Origin: Hyphomicrobiales bacterium
GTDB lineage: Bacteria; Pseudomonadota; Alphaproteobacteria; Rhizobiales; Rhizobiaceae
Reading direction: 5' to 3'
DNA: 64,000 nt
NCBI GenBank assembly: GCA_900472675.1
Contig: UCJA01000014.1
Span: forward strand, 62,001 to 126,000
Below the pieces are notes generated by a model. The model saw nothing but the letters and a program-made list of their open reading frames with translations. It did not search any database and had not been told where the DNA came from. Position numbers and translations under genes: made by a program. How positions within the stretch are numbered: position 1 is the stretch's first letter; each line of letters opens with the position of its first letter. This document shows positions 27,339 to 36,388 of this stretch, in pieces.

Positions 27339-27617
27339 GTGAATCCCGTTCCTTCGTGTGTTGCTCGCCTGGATCGGTACGATTCGAGACGAAATAGGGT
27401 TTGCCCGGCGGACAGCCGAAGCGGTTGGTTGCGCACATAGCAGAGGAGGCGGTGAAAGTCCAGACGGCTGGAAACACCAAATCGTAAAACCGCGAAAGGG
27501 GCCAAACGGGTTCCCGCGAGGCAGCCACGACCTATATGGGAGGGCTTGAGCGGGCAACCGGATCCACGCGTGGATCCACCGCCCATGCCACTCCACATTT
27601 ATCCGTCAGGAGCCACC

Positions 27618-28592
27618 ATGCGAAGCGCAAGCTATTCCAAATTCGGCAAGCCGGCCGATGTTCTCTCGATCCAGGATGCGGCTATTCCTGAACCGGGTCC
27701 GGGCCAGATCCGCATCAAGACCGGGCTCGCCTCGATCCACAACCATGACCTTTTGATGGTTGCCGGCGAGTACGGCGTCAAACCGCCGCTGCCCTCTATC
27801 GGAGGGACGGAAGGCATGGGCACCGTCGACGCCGTCGGCGAGGGCTTCACCCACCTGAAGCCCGGCCAGCGGGTCGCTGCCTCAGGGCAGGGCACCTGGT
27901 CGGATTACTACCTGGCGTCGGCTGCCTCCGCCGTGCCGCTGCCGGATGCGATCGATGACGAGACCGCGGCGCAGCTGATTTCCATGCCGCTCAGCGCCGT
28001 GACCCTGCTCGATTTCGTCGACGCCAAGCCGGGTGACTGGCTCGTCCAGAATGCGGCGAACGGTGCGGTGGGCAAGGCGCTTGCTATGTTTGCGAAACGC
28101 CGGGGCGTTCATGTGGTCAACCTCGTGCGCCGCGCAGAGGCGGTTGCGGAGCTGGCTGATCTCGGCATCGCCGATGCCATCTCGACCGACAATCCCGACT
28201 GGCGGTCGCAGGTCGACAAGATCACCCGCGGCGCGCCAATCAAGGCCGGGATCGATGGCGTCGGCGGACCGTCCTCCGGCGAACTTCTGTCGCTGCTCGC
28301 GGAAAAGGGTGTGCTCGTCTCGTTCGGCCTGATGTCCGGCAAGCCGATGGAGCTTTCGGCGAGCGACATGATCTTCAAGGAAGCGGTGGCCAAGGGCTTC
28401 TGGCTGTCCAAGATCGCGCCGACGCTGCCGGCGGACAAGATGAAAAGCCTGATCGGCGAGATCCTCGAGGGCGTCGCATCCGGAGACGTGCGTCTTGCGG
28501 TTTCGGGCGTCTTCCCGCTCGACCAGATCGGCAAGGCCGTTGCGGCCGCCGGCGAACACCACCGCAAGGGCAAGGTGCTGGTCAGAGCCTGA
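27618..28592 (+). CDS. Zinc-independent quinone oxidoreductase-like MDR
   Basis: 324 aa starting at ATG 27618 after CAGGAG. Medium-chain dehydrogenase/reductase with the Rossmann motif NAANGAVGKALAMF and no structural or catalytic zinc cysteines, so it belongs to the quinone oxidoreductase/enoyl-reductase branch (NADPH-linked reduction of quinones or enals). It is convergent-free and followed by its own terminator. Confidence 0.9.
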   Translation: MRSASYSKFGKPADVLSIQDAAIPEPGPGQIRIKTGLASIHNHDLLMVAGEYGVKPPLPSIGGTEGMGTVDAVGEGFTHLKPGQRVAASGQGTWSDYYLASAASAVPLPDAIDDETAAQLISMPLSAVTLLDFVDAKPGDWLVQNAANGAVGKALAMFAKRRGVHVVNLVRRAEAVAELADLGIADAISTDNPDWRSQVDKITRGAPIKAGIDGVGGPSSGELLSLLAEKGVLVSFGLMSGKPMELSASDMIFKEAVAKGFWLSKIAPTLPADKMKSLIGEILEGVASGDVRLAVSGVFPLDQIGKAVAAAGEHHRKGKVLVRA

Positions 28593-28607
28593 TCCGGACC
28601 CAATTGT

Positions 28608-28641
28608 GCGGGGCGAGCCGGCGAGGCTTGCCCCGCTTTTT
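28608..28641 (+). terminator. Rho-independent terminator of the quinone oxidoreductase
   Basis: GCGGGGC (28608-28614) pairs with GCCCCGC (28630-28636), with an inner AGCC/GGCT stem, followed by TTTTT. It lies 16 bases after the stop. Confidence 0.88.
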
Positions 28642-28731
28642 GCGGATGCGAAAGCTGATTGGCAATCGTGATCCGGGCTTTCCCTGCGGCGCCGCTGGCG
28701 TCAAATCCGGCGGTGTCGAAACAATCCTCTG

Positions 28732-28761
28732 ATGCGTCGCAAAACAGCCATTGCGGCGCAT
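28732..28761 (+). promoter_or_regulatory. Inverted repeat upstream of soxB, candidate operator
   Basis: ATGCGTCGCAA (28732-28742) and TTGCGGCGCAT (28751-28761) are inverted copies matching at 10 of 11 positions with an 8-base spacer. It ends 78 bases before the soxB start, a fitting place for a GlxA/SouR-like AraC activator of sarcosine genes, but the regulator is not in the window. Confidence 0.45.
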
Positions 28762-28839
28762 ATTGATTTGCGATGGGTATGGCACTACCCAAGGTCATGG
28801 GCGATAGCCCGATCCGGCGGATCAAGGAGCAGAGGCGCA

Positions 28840-30093
28840 ATGCGCAAATATTCGGTTTTTGCCATAGCCCGCGAGGCCATACGTGCCCACAAGGGTTGGG
28901 ACGCGCAGTGGACATCGCCGGAGCCGCGTTCGAGCTACGACGTCATCATCATCGGGGCCGGTGGCCACGGACTGGGTGCGGCCTATTACCTTGCCAAGGA
29001 ACACGGCATTACCAATATCGCGGTGATCGAGCGGGGCTGGCTCGGCGGCGGCAATACCGGCCGCAACACGACAATCATCCGCTCGAACTATCTCTACGAA
29101 GAGAGCATGGATATCTACGAGCACTCCCTGAAGCTTTGGGAGGGGCTGAGCCAGGAGCTCAACTACAACGTCATGTATTCGCCGCGCGGCGTGATGATGC
29201 TGTCACACAACACCCATGACCAGCAGTCGTTCAAGCGGCATATCAACGCCAACCGTCTTTATGGCATCGACAACGAGTGGCTGACGCCGGAGCAGGCGAA
29301 GGCTTTCGTGCCGGTGCTCGATATCTCCAAGACGGCGCGCTATGCGATCAACGGTGCAGCGCTGCAGCGGCGCGGTGGCACGGCTCGGCATGACGCGGTC
29401 GCCTGGGGTTATGCCCGAGCGGCCTCGGACCGCGGCGTCCACATCATCCAGAACTGCGAAGTCACCGGCATCCGCCGCGGACCTGGTGGCGAAGTGCAGG
29501 GCGTCGAGACCTCCAAAGGCTTCATCGGCGCCAAGAAGATCGGCGTCTCGGCGGCCGGGCATTCCTCGGTGGTGATGGAAATGGCCGGCGTGCGCGTGCC
29601 GCTCGCTTCCAATCCGCTGCAGGCGCTGGTCTCGGAACCGCTGAAGCCGATTTTCCCCTGCGTGGTCATGTCCAACACGGTGCATGCCTATATCTCGCAG
29701 TCGGACAAGGGCGAGCTGGTCATCGGCGCCGGCACCGACCAGTATAATTCCTACAGCCAGACCGGCGGGCTGCAGATCATCACCCATACGCTGGATGCGA
29801 TCTGCGAGTTGTTCCCGATCTTCCGCCGCGTCAAGATGATGCGCCAGTGGGGCGGCATCACCGACAACACGCCGGACCGCTCGCCGATCCAGGGCGTGAC
29901 GCCGGTTCCGGGCCTGTACGTCAACTGCGGCTGGGGCACCGGCGGCTTCAAGGCGACGCCCGGTTCGGCCAACCTGTTTGCGCATCTGATTGCGACCGGT
30001 GCGCCGCACCGCCTGGCGGCCGGCCTCAACCTCGACCGGTTCCGGACGGGCCGGCTGATCGACGAGGCGGCCGCTGCCGCGGTGGCACATTGA
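28840..30093 (+). CDS. soxB: Sarcosine oxidase subunit beta
   Basis: 417 aa, the usual length. FAD-binding motif VIIIGAGGHGLGAAYYLAKE, then WLGGGNTGRNTTIIRSNYL, and the C-terminal GGITDNTPDRSPIQG. SoxB carries the catalytic FAD and covalent FMN of heterotetrameric sarcosine oxidase, which converts sarcosine to glycine, with the methyl group passed to tetrahydrofolate and H2O2 formed. First gene of the soxBDAG operon. ATG 28840 follows AAGGAG at some distance. Confidence 0.96.
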   Translation: MRKYSVFAIAREAIRAHKGWDAQWTSPEPRSSYDVIIIGAGGHGLGAAYYLAKEHGITNIAVIERGWLGGGNTGRNTTIIRSNYLYEESMDIYEHSLKLWEGLSQELNYNVMYSPRGVMMLSHNTHDQQSFKRHINANRLYGIDNEWLTPEQAKAFVPVLDISKTARYAINGAALQRRGGTARHDAVAWGYARAASDRGVHIIQNCEVTGIRRGPGGEVQGVETSKGFIGAKKIGVSAAGHSSVVMEMAGVRVPLASNPLQALVSEPLKPIFPCVVMSNTVHAYISQSDKGELVIGAGTDQYNSYSQTGGLQIITHTLDAICELFPIFRRVKMMRQWGGITDNTPDRSPIQGVTPVPGLYVNCGWGTGGFKATPGSANLFAHLIATGAPHRLAAGLNLDRFRTGRLIDEAAAAAVAH

Positions 30094-30112
30094 GATTTAG
30101 GGGATACAGACC

Positions 30113-30469
30113 ATGCTTTTGATCCATTGCCCCTATTGCGAGGATGATCGCTCCGAGCTCGAATTCCGCTGGGCGGGCGAAGCGCATATCGCGCGCCCTG
30201 AGGCGATCTCGGAGATTTCGGACGAGGAGTTCGCGGAATACTTCTTCCTGCGCAACAATGAAAAGGGTCTCACCTATGAGCGCTGGCGGCATATCCATGG
30301 CTGCGGCCGGTTCTTCAATGCGGCGCGCGATACGGTGAGCGACAGGTTCCTGATGACCTACAAGGCAGGGCTTCCCAAGCAGCCCGTTCCGGTTGCGGAC
30401 AAGATGGCGGCGACGGCCGAGGAAAAGACCGTCGAGACCTGGGAAGCCACGGAGGGAGACGCACGATGA
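30113..30469 (+). CDS. soxD: Sarcosine oxidase subunit delta
   Basis: 118 aa. Begins MLLIHCPYCE; with the later HIHGCGRF this gives Cys6, Cys9, His60 and Cys64, matching the zinc site known in the delta subunit. The C-terminal 20-30 residues are an extra acidic tail. It stabilises the complex. Stop overlaps the soxA start by 4 bases. Confidence 0.95.
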   Translation: MLLIHCPYCEDDRSELEFRWAGEAHIARPEAISEISDEEFAEYFFLRNNEKGLTYERWRHIHGCGRFFNAARDTVSDRFLMTYKAGLPKQPVPVADKMAATAEEKTVETWEATEGDAR

Positions 30470-33441
30470 GCGCTTCCGAAAACAGCGGTGGATTTCGCAT
30501 CAAGGGCGCCGGGCGGCATACGCCGGCCCGCACGGCCCGTTTCACCTTCGACGGCAAGAGCTACACGGCGCTGGAAGGCGACACGGTCGCCTCGGCGCTG
30601 CTGGCGCATGGCGTGCATCTGGTCGGCCGCTCGTTCAAGTATCACCGCCCGCGCGGTATCCTGACATCAGGTCCGGAAGAGCCGAATGCGCTGCTCGACG
30701 TGTCGCGCGATGCCGCACGCCGCCAGCCGAACGTGCGCGCGACCGTGCAGGAAGTGTTCGACGGCGCCAAGATCGCCTCGCAGAACCGCTGGCCGTCGCT
30801 GACATTCGATGTCGGCGGGTTCAATGACGTGCTGTCGCCCTTCTTTGCGGCCGGCTTCTACTACAAGACCTTCATGTGGCCCCGCGAGGCCTGGCACAGG
30901 CTGTACGAGCCGATCATCCGGCGGGCGGCGGGGCTCGGCGAGGCGCCAAAGGAGGTCGACCCGGACCACTACGCCAGCCGGTTTGCCCATTGCGACGTGC
31001 TGATTGCCGGTGCCGGTGTGGCCGGCCTGACGGCGGCACTTTCGGCCGCCTCGACCGGTGCCAACGTGTTTCTGGTCGACGAGCAGCCGGAAGTCGGCGG
31101 TGCGCTGCATTACGATGCCGCAACGACCATCGACGGGCAGAATGGCTACGACTGGGCGCAGAGCGCGGCGGCCAGGCTGAAGGCCATGCCGAATGTGACG
31201 CTGCTGACCCGCACCACGGTATTCGGCTATTACAACCACGGCTTCATCGGCCTGGCGGAACGGGTGACCGACCATATGGCGCGCCCGGGCCGCGACCTGC
31301 CGCGCGAGCGGCTGTGGCAGGTGCGCACCAAGAAGGTGGTGATCGCCACCGGTTCGATCGAACGGCACATGGTGTTTGCCAACAACGACCGGCCGGGCAT
31401 CATGCTCGCCTCGGCAGCGCGCTCTTTCCTCAACCATCACGGCGTCGCGGTCGGGCGCAACGTCGGCGTCTATACGGCGCATGACAGCGCCTATGAGGCT
31501 GCCTTCGACCTGAAGCGTGCCGGCGTTTCGATTGCGGCGATCGTCGATTGTCGCGCCGATCCCGGTGCTGCGGTTCTGGAAGAAGCCCGTGCGCTGGGTA
31601 TCGACGTGCTGACCGGCCATTCGGTGACGGATACGGCGGGACGGCTGCGGATCAAGTCCATGACCGTGGTGCGCAACGGCGGCAGCGATACCCGCAAGAT
31701 CAAGGTGGACGCGCTGCTGATGTCGGCCGGCTGGACGCCGTCGGTGCATCTGTTCTCGCAGTCGCGCGGCAAGCTGCGTTTCGACGACAGCAACCAGCGC
31801 TTCCTGCCGGATATCTATGCGCAGAACTGCGTTTCCGTCGGTGGCTGCAATGGCACCGACGATATCGCCGAACTCATCGAGGAGGCATCGGCTGCGGGCG
31901 GCGGCAGCGTGTCGGTGACGGCGGCGAACCGCTTCGAATGGACCGGCGGCATGATCGGGGCTGCCGAAGGGGCGGGACCGGACACGGCGGTGAAGGCATT
32001 TGTGGATTTCCAGCACGACGTGACGGCCAAGGACATCCGTCTTGCGGTGCGCGAAGGGATGCACTCGATCGAGCACATAAAGCGCTTCACGACCAACGGC
32101 ATGGCATCCGACCAGGGCAAGCTCTCCAACATGCATGGCCTGGCGATCGCCGCCGAGATGCTCGGCCGGCCGATCCCGCAGGTGGGGCTGACGACATTCC
32201 GCGCGCCCTATACGCCCGTCACCTACGGCACGTTGGTTGCGCATTCCCGCGACGATCTGTTCGACCCGGCCCGCAAGACGCCGATGCATGCGCTGCAGGC
32301 TGCGGCCGGCGCCGAGTTCGAGGATGTGGGCAACTGGAAGCGCGCCTGGTATTTTCCCAAGCGCGGCGAAGATATGCATGCGGCCGTCAACCGCGAATGC
32401 CGGACGGTGCGTGAGATCGGCGGCGTGTTCGATGCCTCGACGCTCGGCAAGATCGAAGTGGTTGGCCCGGACGCAGCGCAGTTCCTCAATCTGCTCTATA
32501 CGAATGCCTGGGATACGCTGAAGCCCGGCAAGAGCCGCTACGGCATCATGACCCGCGAAGACGGCTTCATCTATGACGACGGCGTCGTTGGGCGGCTGGC
32601 GGAAGACCGGTTCCATGTGACGACCACGACCGGCGGTGCGCCGCGCGTGCTCCACCACATGGAAGATTACCTGCAGACCGAGTTTCCGCACCTGAAGGTG
32701 TGGCTCACCTCGACCACCGAGCAATGGGCGGTGATCGCGGTGCAGGGGCCGAAGGCGCGCGAGATCATCGCGCCTCTCGTCGAGGGGCTGGATATCTCCA
32801 ACGAGGCTTTCCCGCATATGAGCGTTTCGGAATGCAGCGTGATGGGCGTGCCGGCGCGGCTGTTCCGCATGTCGTTTACCGGCGAACTGGGCTTCGAGGT
32901 CAACGTGCCGGCAGACTACGGTCCGGCCGTCTGGACGGCGATCCGGGATCGGGCGGAAGCGCTCGGCGCCTGCCTCTACGGCACCGAGACCATGCATGTG
33001 CTGCGCGCCGAGAAGGGCTATATCATCGTCGGGCAGGACACGGACGGGACCGTGACGCCGGAGGATGCGGGGCTTTCCTGGGCTGTCTCCAAAAAGAAGA
33101 CGGATTTCGTCGGCATTCGTGGGCTGCAGCGTCCTGACCTCGTGCGCGGGGGCCGCAAGCAGCTGGTCGGGCTCAAGACCAAGGACCCGAGGGACGTGCT
33201 GGAAGAGGGCGCGCAGATCGTCGCCGATCCGAACCAGCCGAAGCCTATGACCATGCTCGGCCACGTCACTTCGTCCTACTGGTCGGAAAACTGCGGGCGT
33301 TCGATCGCCATGGCGCTGGTTGCCGGCGGCAAGGCGCGGATGGGCGAAACGCTCTACGTGCCGATGGCCGACAGGACGATTGCCGTCGAAGTGAGCGACA
33401 TGGTGTTCTTCGACAAGGAAGGAGGCCGCATCAATGGCTGA
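30466..33441 (+). CDS. soxA: Sarcosine oxidase subunit alpha
   Basis: 991 aa. N-terminal ferredoxin-like domain (about residues 15-110), a Rossmann NAD-binding domain with DVLIAGAGVAGLTAALSAAS near residue 178, and a C-terminal glycine-cleavage T-protein-like domain from about 610 (GKIEVVGPDAAQFLNLLYT, FTGELGFEVNVP) that binds tetrahydrofolate and takes the formaldehyde released in the reaction. Overlaps soxD by 4 bases and soxG by 8. Confidence 0.96.
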   Translation: MSASENSGGFRIKGAGRHTPARTARFTFDGKSYTALEGDTVASALLAHGVHLVGRSFKYHRPRGILTSGPEEPNALLDVSRDAARRQPNVRATVQEVFDGAKIASQNRWPSLTFDVGGFNDVLSPFFAAGFYYKTFMWPREAWHRLYEPIIRRAAGLGEAPKEVDPDHYASRFAHCDVLIAGAGVAGLTAALSAASTGANVFLVDEQPEVGGALHYDAATTIDGQNGYDWAQSAAARLKAMPNVTLLTRTTVFGYYNHGFIGLAERVTDHMARPGRDLPRERLWQVRTKKVVIATGSIERHMVFANNDRPGIMLASAARSFLNHHGVAVGRNVGVYTAHDSAYEAAFDLKRAGVSIAAIVDCRADPGAAVLEEARALGIDVLTGHSVTDTAGRLRIKSMTVVRNGGSDTRKIKVDALLMSAGWTPSVHLFSQSRGKLRFDDSNQRFLPDIYAQNCVSVGGCNGTDDIAELIEEASAAGGGSVSVTAANRFEWTGGMIGAAEGAGPDTAVKAFVDFQHDVTAKDIRLAVREGMHSIEHIKRFTTNGMASDQGKLSNMHGLAIAAEMLGRPIPQVGLTTFRAPYTPVTYGTLVAHSRDDLFDPARKTPMHALQAAAGAEFEDVGNWKRAWYFPKRGEDMHAAVNRECRTVREIGGVFDASTLGKIEVVGPDAAQFLNLLYTNAWDTLKPGKSRYGIMTREDGFIYDDGVVGRLAEDRFHVTTTTGGAPRVLHHMEDYLQTEFPHLKVWLTSTTEQWAVIAVQGPKAREIIAPLVEGLDISNEAFPHMSVSECSVMGVPARLFRMSFTGELGFEVNVPADYGPAVWTAIRDRAEALGACLYGTETMHVLRAEKGYIIVGQDTDGTVTPEDAGLSWAVSKKKTDFVGIRGLQRPDLVRGGRKQLVGLKTKDPRDVLEEGAQIVADPNQPKPMTMLGHVTSSYWSENCGRSIAMALVAGGKARMGETLYVPMADRTIAVEVSDMVFFDKEGGRING

Positions 33442-33994
33442 TCTTGCATTGAACATGGCGACCCGCACTCTGCCGCTTTCCGGCGTCCATGGCGGTTCTT
33501 CCGTCGCCCGGCTGGAGCCCGCTTCACCCGCGGCACGGCTTTCGCTGCGAGCACGTTCTGAAGACGTTGCGGCGCTGTCGACGGCGCTCGGCATCGCACT
33601 TCCCGTCAAGCCGAAGACGTCCGCCTCGTCCCACGGTCGCACCGCGCTCTGGCTCGGGCCGGACGAGTGGCTGGTGATCGACGAGGGTCAGGGCGGGTTG
33701 CTGCAGGCCGCCAACGACTGTGCCGCTCCGCATTCGGCGACCGATGTCTCTCACCGCAACACGGCGATCCTGGTCTCCGGGCCGGGGGCTGCCATGGCGA
33801 TCAACAGCGGCTGCCCGCTCGATCTGTCGCTCAAGGCGTTTCCGGTCGGCGCCTGCTCGCGCACCCTGTTCGGCAAGATCGAAGTGGTGCTGCTGCGGAC
33901 TGCCGAAGATGCGTTCCGCGTCGAAGTCTGGCGGTCGTTCTCGGACTATGCCTTCGGCTTGCTCAGTGAGGGCGCAAGGGATGCGGCGCTGTAG
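33434..33994 (+). CDS. soxG: Sarcosine oxidase subunit gamma
   Basis: 186 aa, last gene of soxBDAG. LWLGPDEWLVID and ATDVSHRNTAILVSGPGA are the conserved gamma-subunit blocks, related in fold to the T-protein C-terminal part. It overlaps soxA by 8 bases. The stop sits in a perfect TAGAGCGCTCTA palindrome. Confidence 0.95.
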   Translation: MADLALNMATRTLPLSGVHGGSSVARLEPASPAARLSLRARSEDVAALSTALGIALPVKPKTSASSHGRTALWLGPDEWLVIDEGQGGLLQAANDCAAPHSATDVSHRNTAILVSGPGAAMAINSGCPLDLSLKAFPVGACSRTLFGKIEVVLLRTAEDAFRVEVWRSFSDYAFGLLSEGARDAAL

Positions 33995-34069
33995 AGCGCT
34001 CTAGGACCAATGGGTGACTTGACTCAGGCGCCATGACCCGCACTCTTTCGGGAGCGCGGGGAGAACTGC

Positions 34070-34378
34070 ATGAGCGAGTTTGAAGTGATGGCCATTGCCG
34101 TGGTGGCGGCAGGCCTGGGTGGTGCCGCTGCCGCACGCATCGTCGGGATCGAGCTCTGGAAGGGCGCTTTGGTCGGCGTCTGTGCGGCCATCGGCGGGTC
34201 GGCCGCATTCTTTATACCCGGCATCGACCGCAACCTCAGCATGCCCATGGCCTGCCTGATCGCGGCTGGCGTCACCGGTTCGCTGATCGGCCTCACGCCG
34301 ACCCGGACCGCGCATGTGGCCATCGGGGCTGCCCTGCCACCGCTGATCGGATTCCTCATTGTGGAACTGGGAAGCTGA
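34070..34378 (+). CDS. Small membrane protein, unknown function
   Basis: 102 aa, almost entirely hydrophobic, with about four membrane segments: VMAIAVVAAGLGGAAAARIVG, GALVGVCAAIGGSAAFFI, ACLIAAGVTGSLIGL and VAIGAALPPLIGFLIVE. No charged extramembrane domain. Starts 75 bases after soxG but is not known as a sox component. I do not recognise the family. Confidence 0.65.
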   Translation: MSEFEVMAIAVVAAGLGGAAAARIVGIELWKGALVGVCAAIGGSAAFFIPGIDRNLSMPMACLIAAGVTGSLIGLTPTRTAHVAIGAALPPLIGFLIVELGS

Positions 34379-34387
34379 CCCGAGCCG

Positions 34388-34516
34388 CTATTCGCCTGGC
34401 TGGCGGTGCTTGTGCTTTCGGTCGAGATCCCATTCGTGCAGTCGCACGGCGGTGTAGGCAATCGTTGCGATGATTGCCGGTAGGCCTAGTGATATGAAAA
34501 GCCAACCTGCCGTCAT
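34388..34516 (-). CDS. 42-residue single-pass membrane microprotein next to cfa
   Basis: A 43-codon reading frame with an ATG at 34516, AGGA seven bases ahead, and TAG at 34388. It encodes a hydrophobic segment (WLFISLGLPAIIATIAYTAV) followed by a basic and His-rich tail (RLHEWDLDRKHKHRQPGE). It begins 15 bases after the cfa stop on the same strand, so co-transcription with the cyclopropane synthase is likely. Topology rules suggest N-terminus out, C-terminus in the cytoplasm. Function unknown. Confidence 0.6.
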   Translation of the reverse strand: MTAGWLFISLGLPAIIATIAYTAVRLHEWDLDRKHKHRQPGE

Positions 34517-34531
34517 GTCAGGTTCCTAATA

Positions 34532-35773
34532 CTAGATCTTCAGGTCGAGCTGCGTCTCCCGCTCGATGTAGTCCCGCTGCCGGTCGGTCACGTAGTCGCG
34601 GACGATCGGAGCTGCGTCCCGGGTGCGCGACAGCTGCATGTGGAAAACCAGCTGGCTGCCGGTGCGAAACATCATCTCGGCGCTGATCAGGTAGAATTCC
34701 CACATGCGGGCGAAGCGCTCGTCATACATGGCGATCACCGTGTCGCGGTTGGCTTCAAAGCGCTGCGCCCAGTGTGCCAGGGTGGTGGCGTAGTGGAGGC
34801 GCAGGAATTCCAGATCCGTCACCCACAGGCTGTTGCGTTCCACGACTTCGAAGACCTCCGACAGGGCCGGCGAATAGGCGCCCGGGAAAATGTATTTGCG
34901 CAGCCATGGGCTCGCCATGCCGGGCGGGCTCATGTGGCCGATCGAGTGCAGGACCATCAATCCGTCGTCCGGCATGAGGCTGTTCACCTTGGCGAAGAAC
35001 TCGTCGTAGTGGTGTACGCCGACATGCTCGAACATGCCGACCGAGACGATGCGGTCGAAGGGGCCCTCCACCTCCCGGTAGTCCTTGAGCTCAAACCTGA
35101 CCCGGCCGGCCAGACCGGCCTTTTTGGCTCTCTCTGTGGCCAGCGCATGCTGCTCCTTCGACAGGGTTACGCCGGTAACCTGCACGTCCTCGAGCGAGGC
35201 GAGGTACAGTGCAAGGTCGCCCCAGCCGCAGCCGATGTCGAGCACGGTCATGCCCGGTTTCAGGCACAGCTTGGCGGCGAGCAACCGCAGCTTGTTGCGC
35301 TGCGCCTGTTCCAGCGTCTCCGTCGGCTCGCGGAAGTAAGCGCAGGAGTAGAGCATGTTGTCGTCCAGGAAGAGCCTGTAGAAGTCGTTGCCCAGATCAT
35401 AGTGGTGGGAGACGTTTTGCTGCGCCTGTCCCTTGCGGTTGGATTGCTGGCGCTTGCGGAAGCGCATCTTGATCGAGCGCAGCAGCTTCTGCAGCGGGTA
35501 GGAGCCGAGCGACAGGCGGTTGACCGAAAACAGCGTGAGGAAGTCGCGCAGTGTCGAGCCGTCCTCGAAGCGCATGGTGCCGTCCATATAGGCTTCGCCG
35601 GCCGCGAGTTCCGGATTGAAGACCAGCGTGCGGTACAGCGCCTTGTCGGTCAGCCGCATGGTGACCTCGATGCCGGGCGTGCCGGCGAAGACATGGCGGG
35701 TGCCCTCGGCATCGATGACGGTGAGCCGGCCCTTGCGGATGAAGGACTTCATCATGTGCGACAGCGGAAACAT
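34532..35773 (-). CDS. cfa: Cyclopropane-fatty-acyl-phospholipid synthase
   Basis: 413 aa, normal size. SAM-binding MTVLDIGCGWGDLALYLA, the ring-forming site region LFLDDNMLYSCAYF (Cys), and MFEHVGVHHYDEFF are family hallmarks. It methylenates double bonds of membrane phospholipid acyl chains, usually in stationary phase or acid stress. A 42-residue membrane protein follows closely on the same strand and a MaoC hydratase precedes it. Confidence 0.95.
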   Translation of the reverse strand: MFPLSHMMKSFIRKGRLTVIDAEGTRHVFAGTPGIEVTMRLTDKALYRTLVFNPELAAGEAYMDGTMRFEDGSTLRDFLTLFSVNRLSLGSYPLQKLLRSIKMRFRKRQQSNRKGQAQQNVSHHYDLGNDFYRLFLDDNMLYSCAYFREPTETLEQAQRNKLRLLAAKLCLKPGMTVLDIGCGWGDLALYLASLEDVQVTGVTLSKEQHALATERAKKAGLAGRVRFELKDYREVEGPFDRIVSVGMFEHVGVHHYDEFFAKVNSLMPDDGLMVLHSIGHMSPPGMASPWLRKYIFPGAYSPALSEVFEVVERNSLWVTDLEFLRLHYATTLAHWAQRFEANRDTVIAMYDERFARMWEFYLISAEMMFRTGSQLVFHMQLSRTRDAAPIVRDYVTDRQRDYIERETQLDLKI

Positions 35774-35829
35774 GGGACCTCACAGCTTTTGTGAAAAGGC
35801 CTGTCTTCGCCGGTGATGGGCCGGTTTTC

Positions 35830-36315
35830 TCAGACCCCTTCCGGGCGGTCCTTCGGGTCGAACTGGACGATGGTGATCCAGCAGGCGGTCAGGGCCGGTT
35901 TCTTCTCGTTTTCGATCTCGACGGTCACGTCATATGTGGTCATCAGCATGCCGGCGCCGCGAAAGCGGCAGTCGGAGAGCGTGAAGTGGCCCCGCACGCG
36001 GCTGCCGCTTTTGACCGGCGAGGCGAAGCGGACACGATCGAAGCCGTAGTTGATGCCCATGGTCTGTTCGCGGATGTTCGGGATGCTCCCGAAGTTCATG
36101 GCCGAAAGCAGCGAAAGGGTCAGGAAGCCATGGGCGATGGTGCCGCCGAAGGGGCTTTCGGTGGCTGCCCTTTCCGGATCCACATGAATGAACTGTTGGT
36201 CATGCGTGGCATCGGCGAAGAGTTGGATCATCGTCTGGTCGACCGTGATCCAGTCCGACATGCCGATTTCTTGGCCAACCAGCCCCGGCATGTCGACGAG
36301 CGAAATTTCACGCAT
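35830..36315 (-). CDS. MaoC-like (R)-specific hydratase
   Basis: 161 aa hot-dog fold. FADATHDQQFIHVDPERA contains the Asp and His of the hydratase motif, followed by SPFGGTIAHGFLTLSLL. Such enzymes hydrate trans-2-enoyl-CoA, linking fatty acid oxidation to other lipid pathways. It sits 56 bases before cfa on the same strand, so a shared lipid theme is plausible. Confidence 0.9.
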   Translation of the reverse strand: MREISLVDMPGLVGQEIGMSDWITVDQTMIQLFADATHDQQFIHVDPERAATESPFGGTIAHGFLTLSLLSAMNFGSIPNIREQTMGINYGFDRVRFASPVKSGSRVRGHFTLSDCRFRGAGMLMTTYDVTVEIENEKKPALTACWITIVQFDPKDRPEGV

Positions 36316-36388
36316 GCAAGTCGTGTCTCCTGATCATTCTTAAGTTTACTGAGTTTGAGCGGCTTGGCGAGCGCTTTTCCCCGCGGGT

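Noticed and set aside
30667..33642. 991-codon minus-strand frame opposite soxA
   Set aside because: Arg/His-rich shadow of soxA; equal length is a coincidence.
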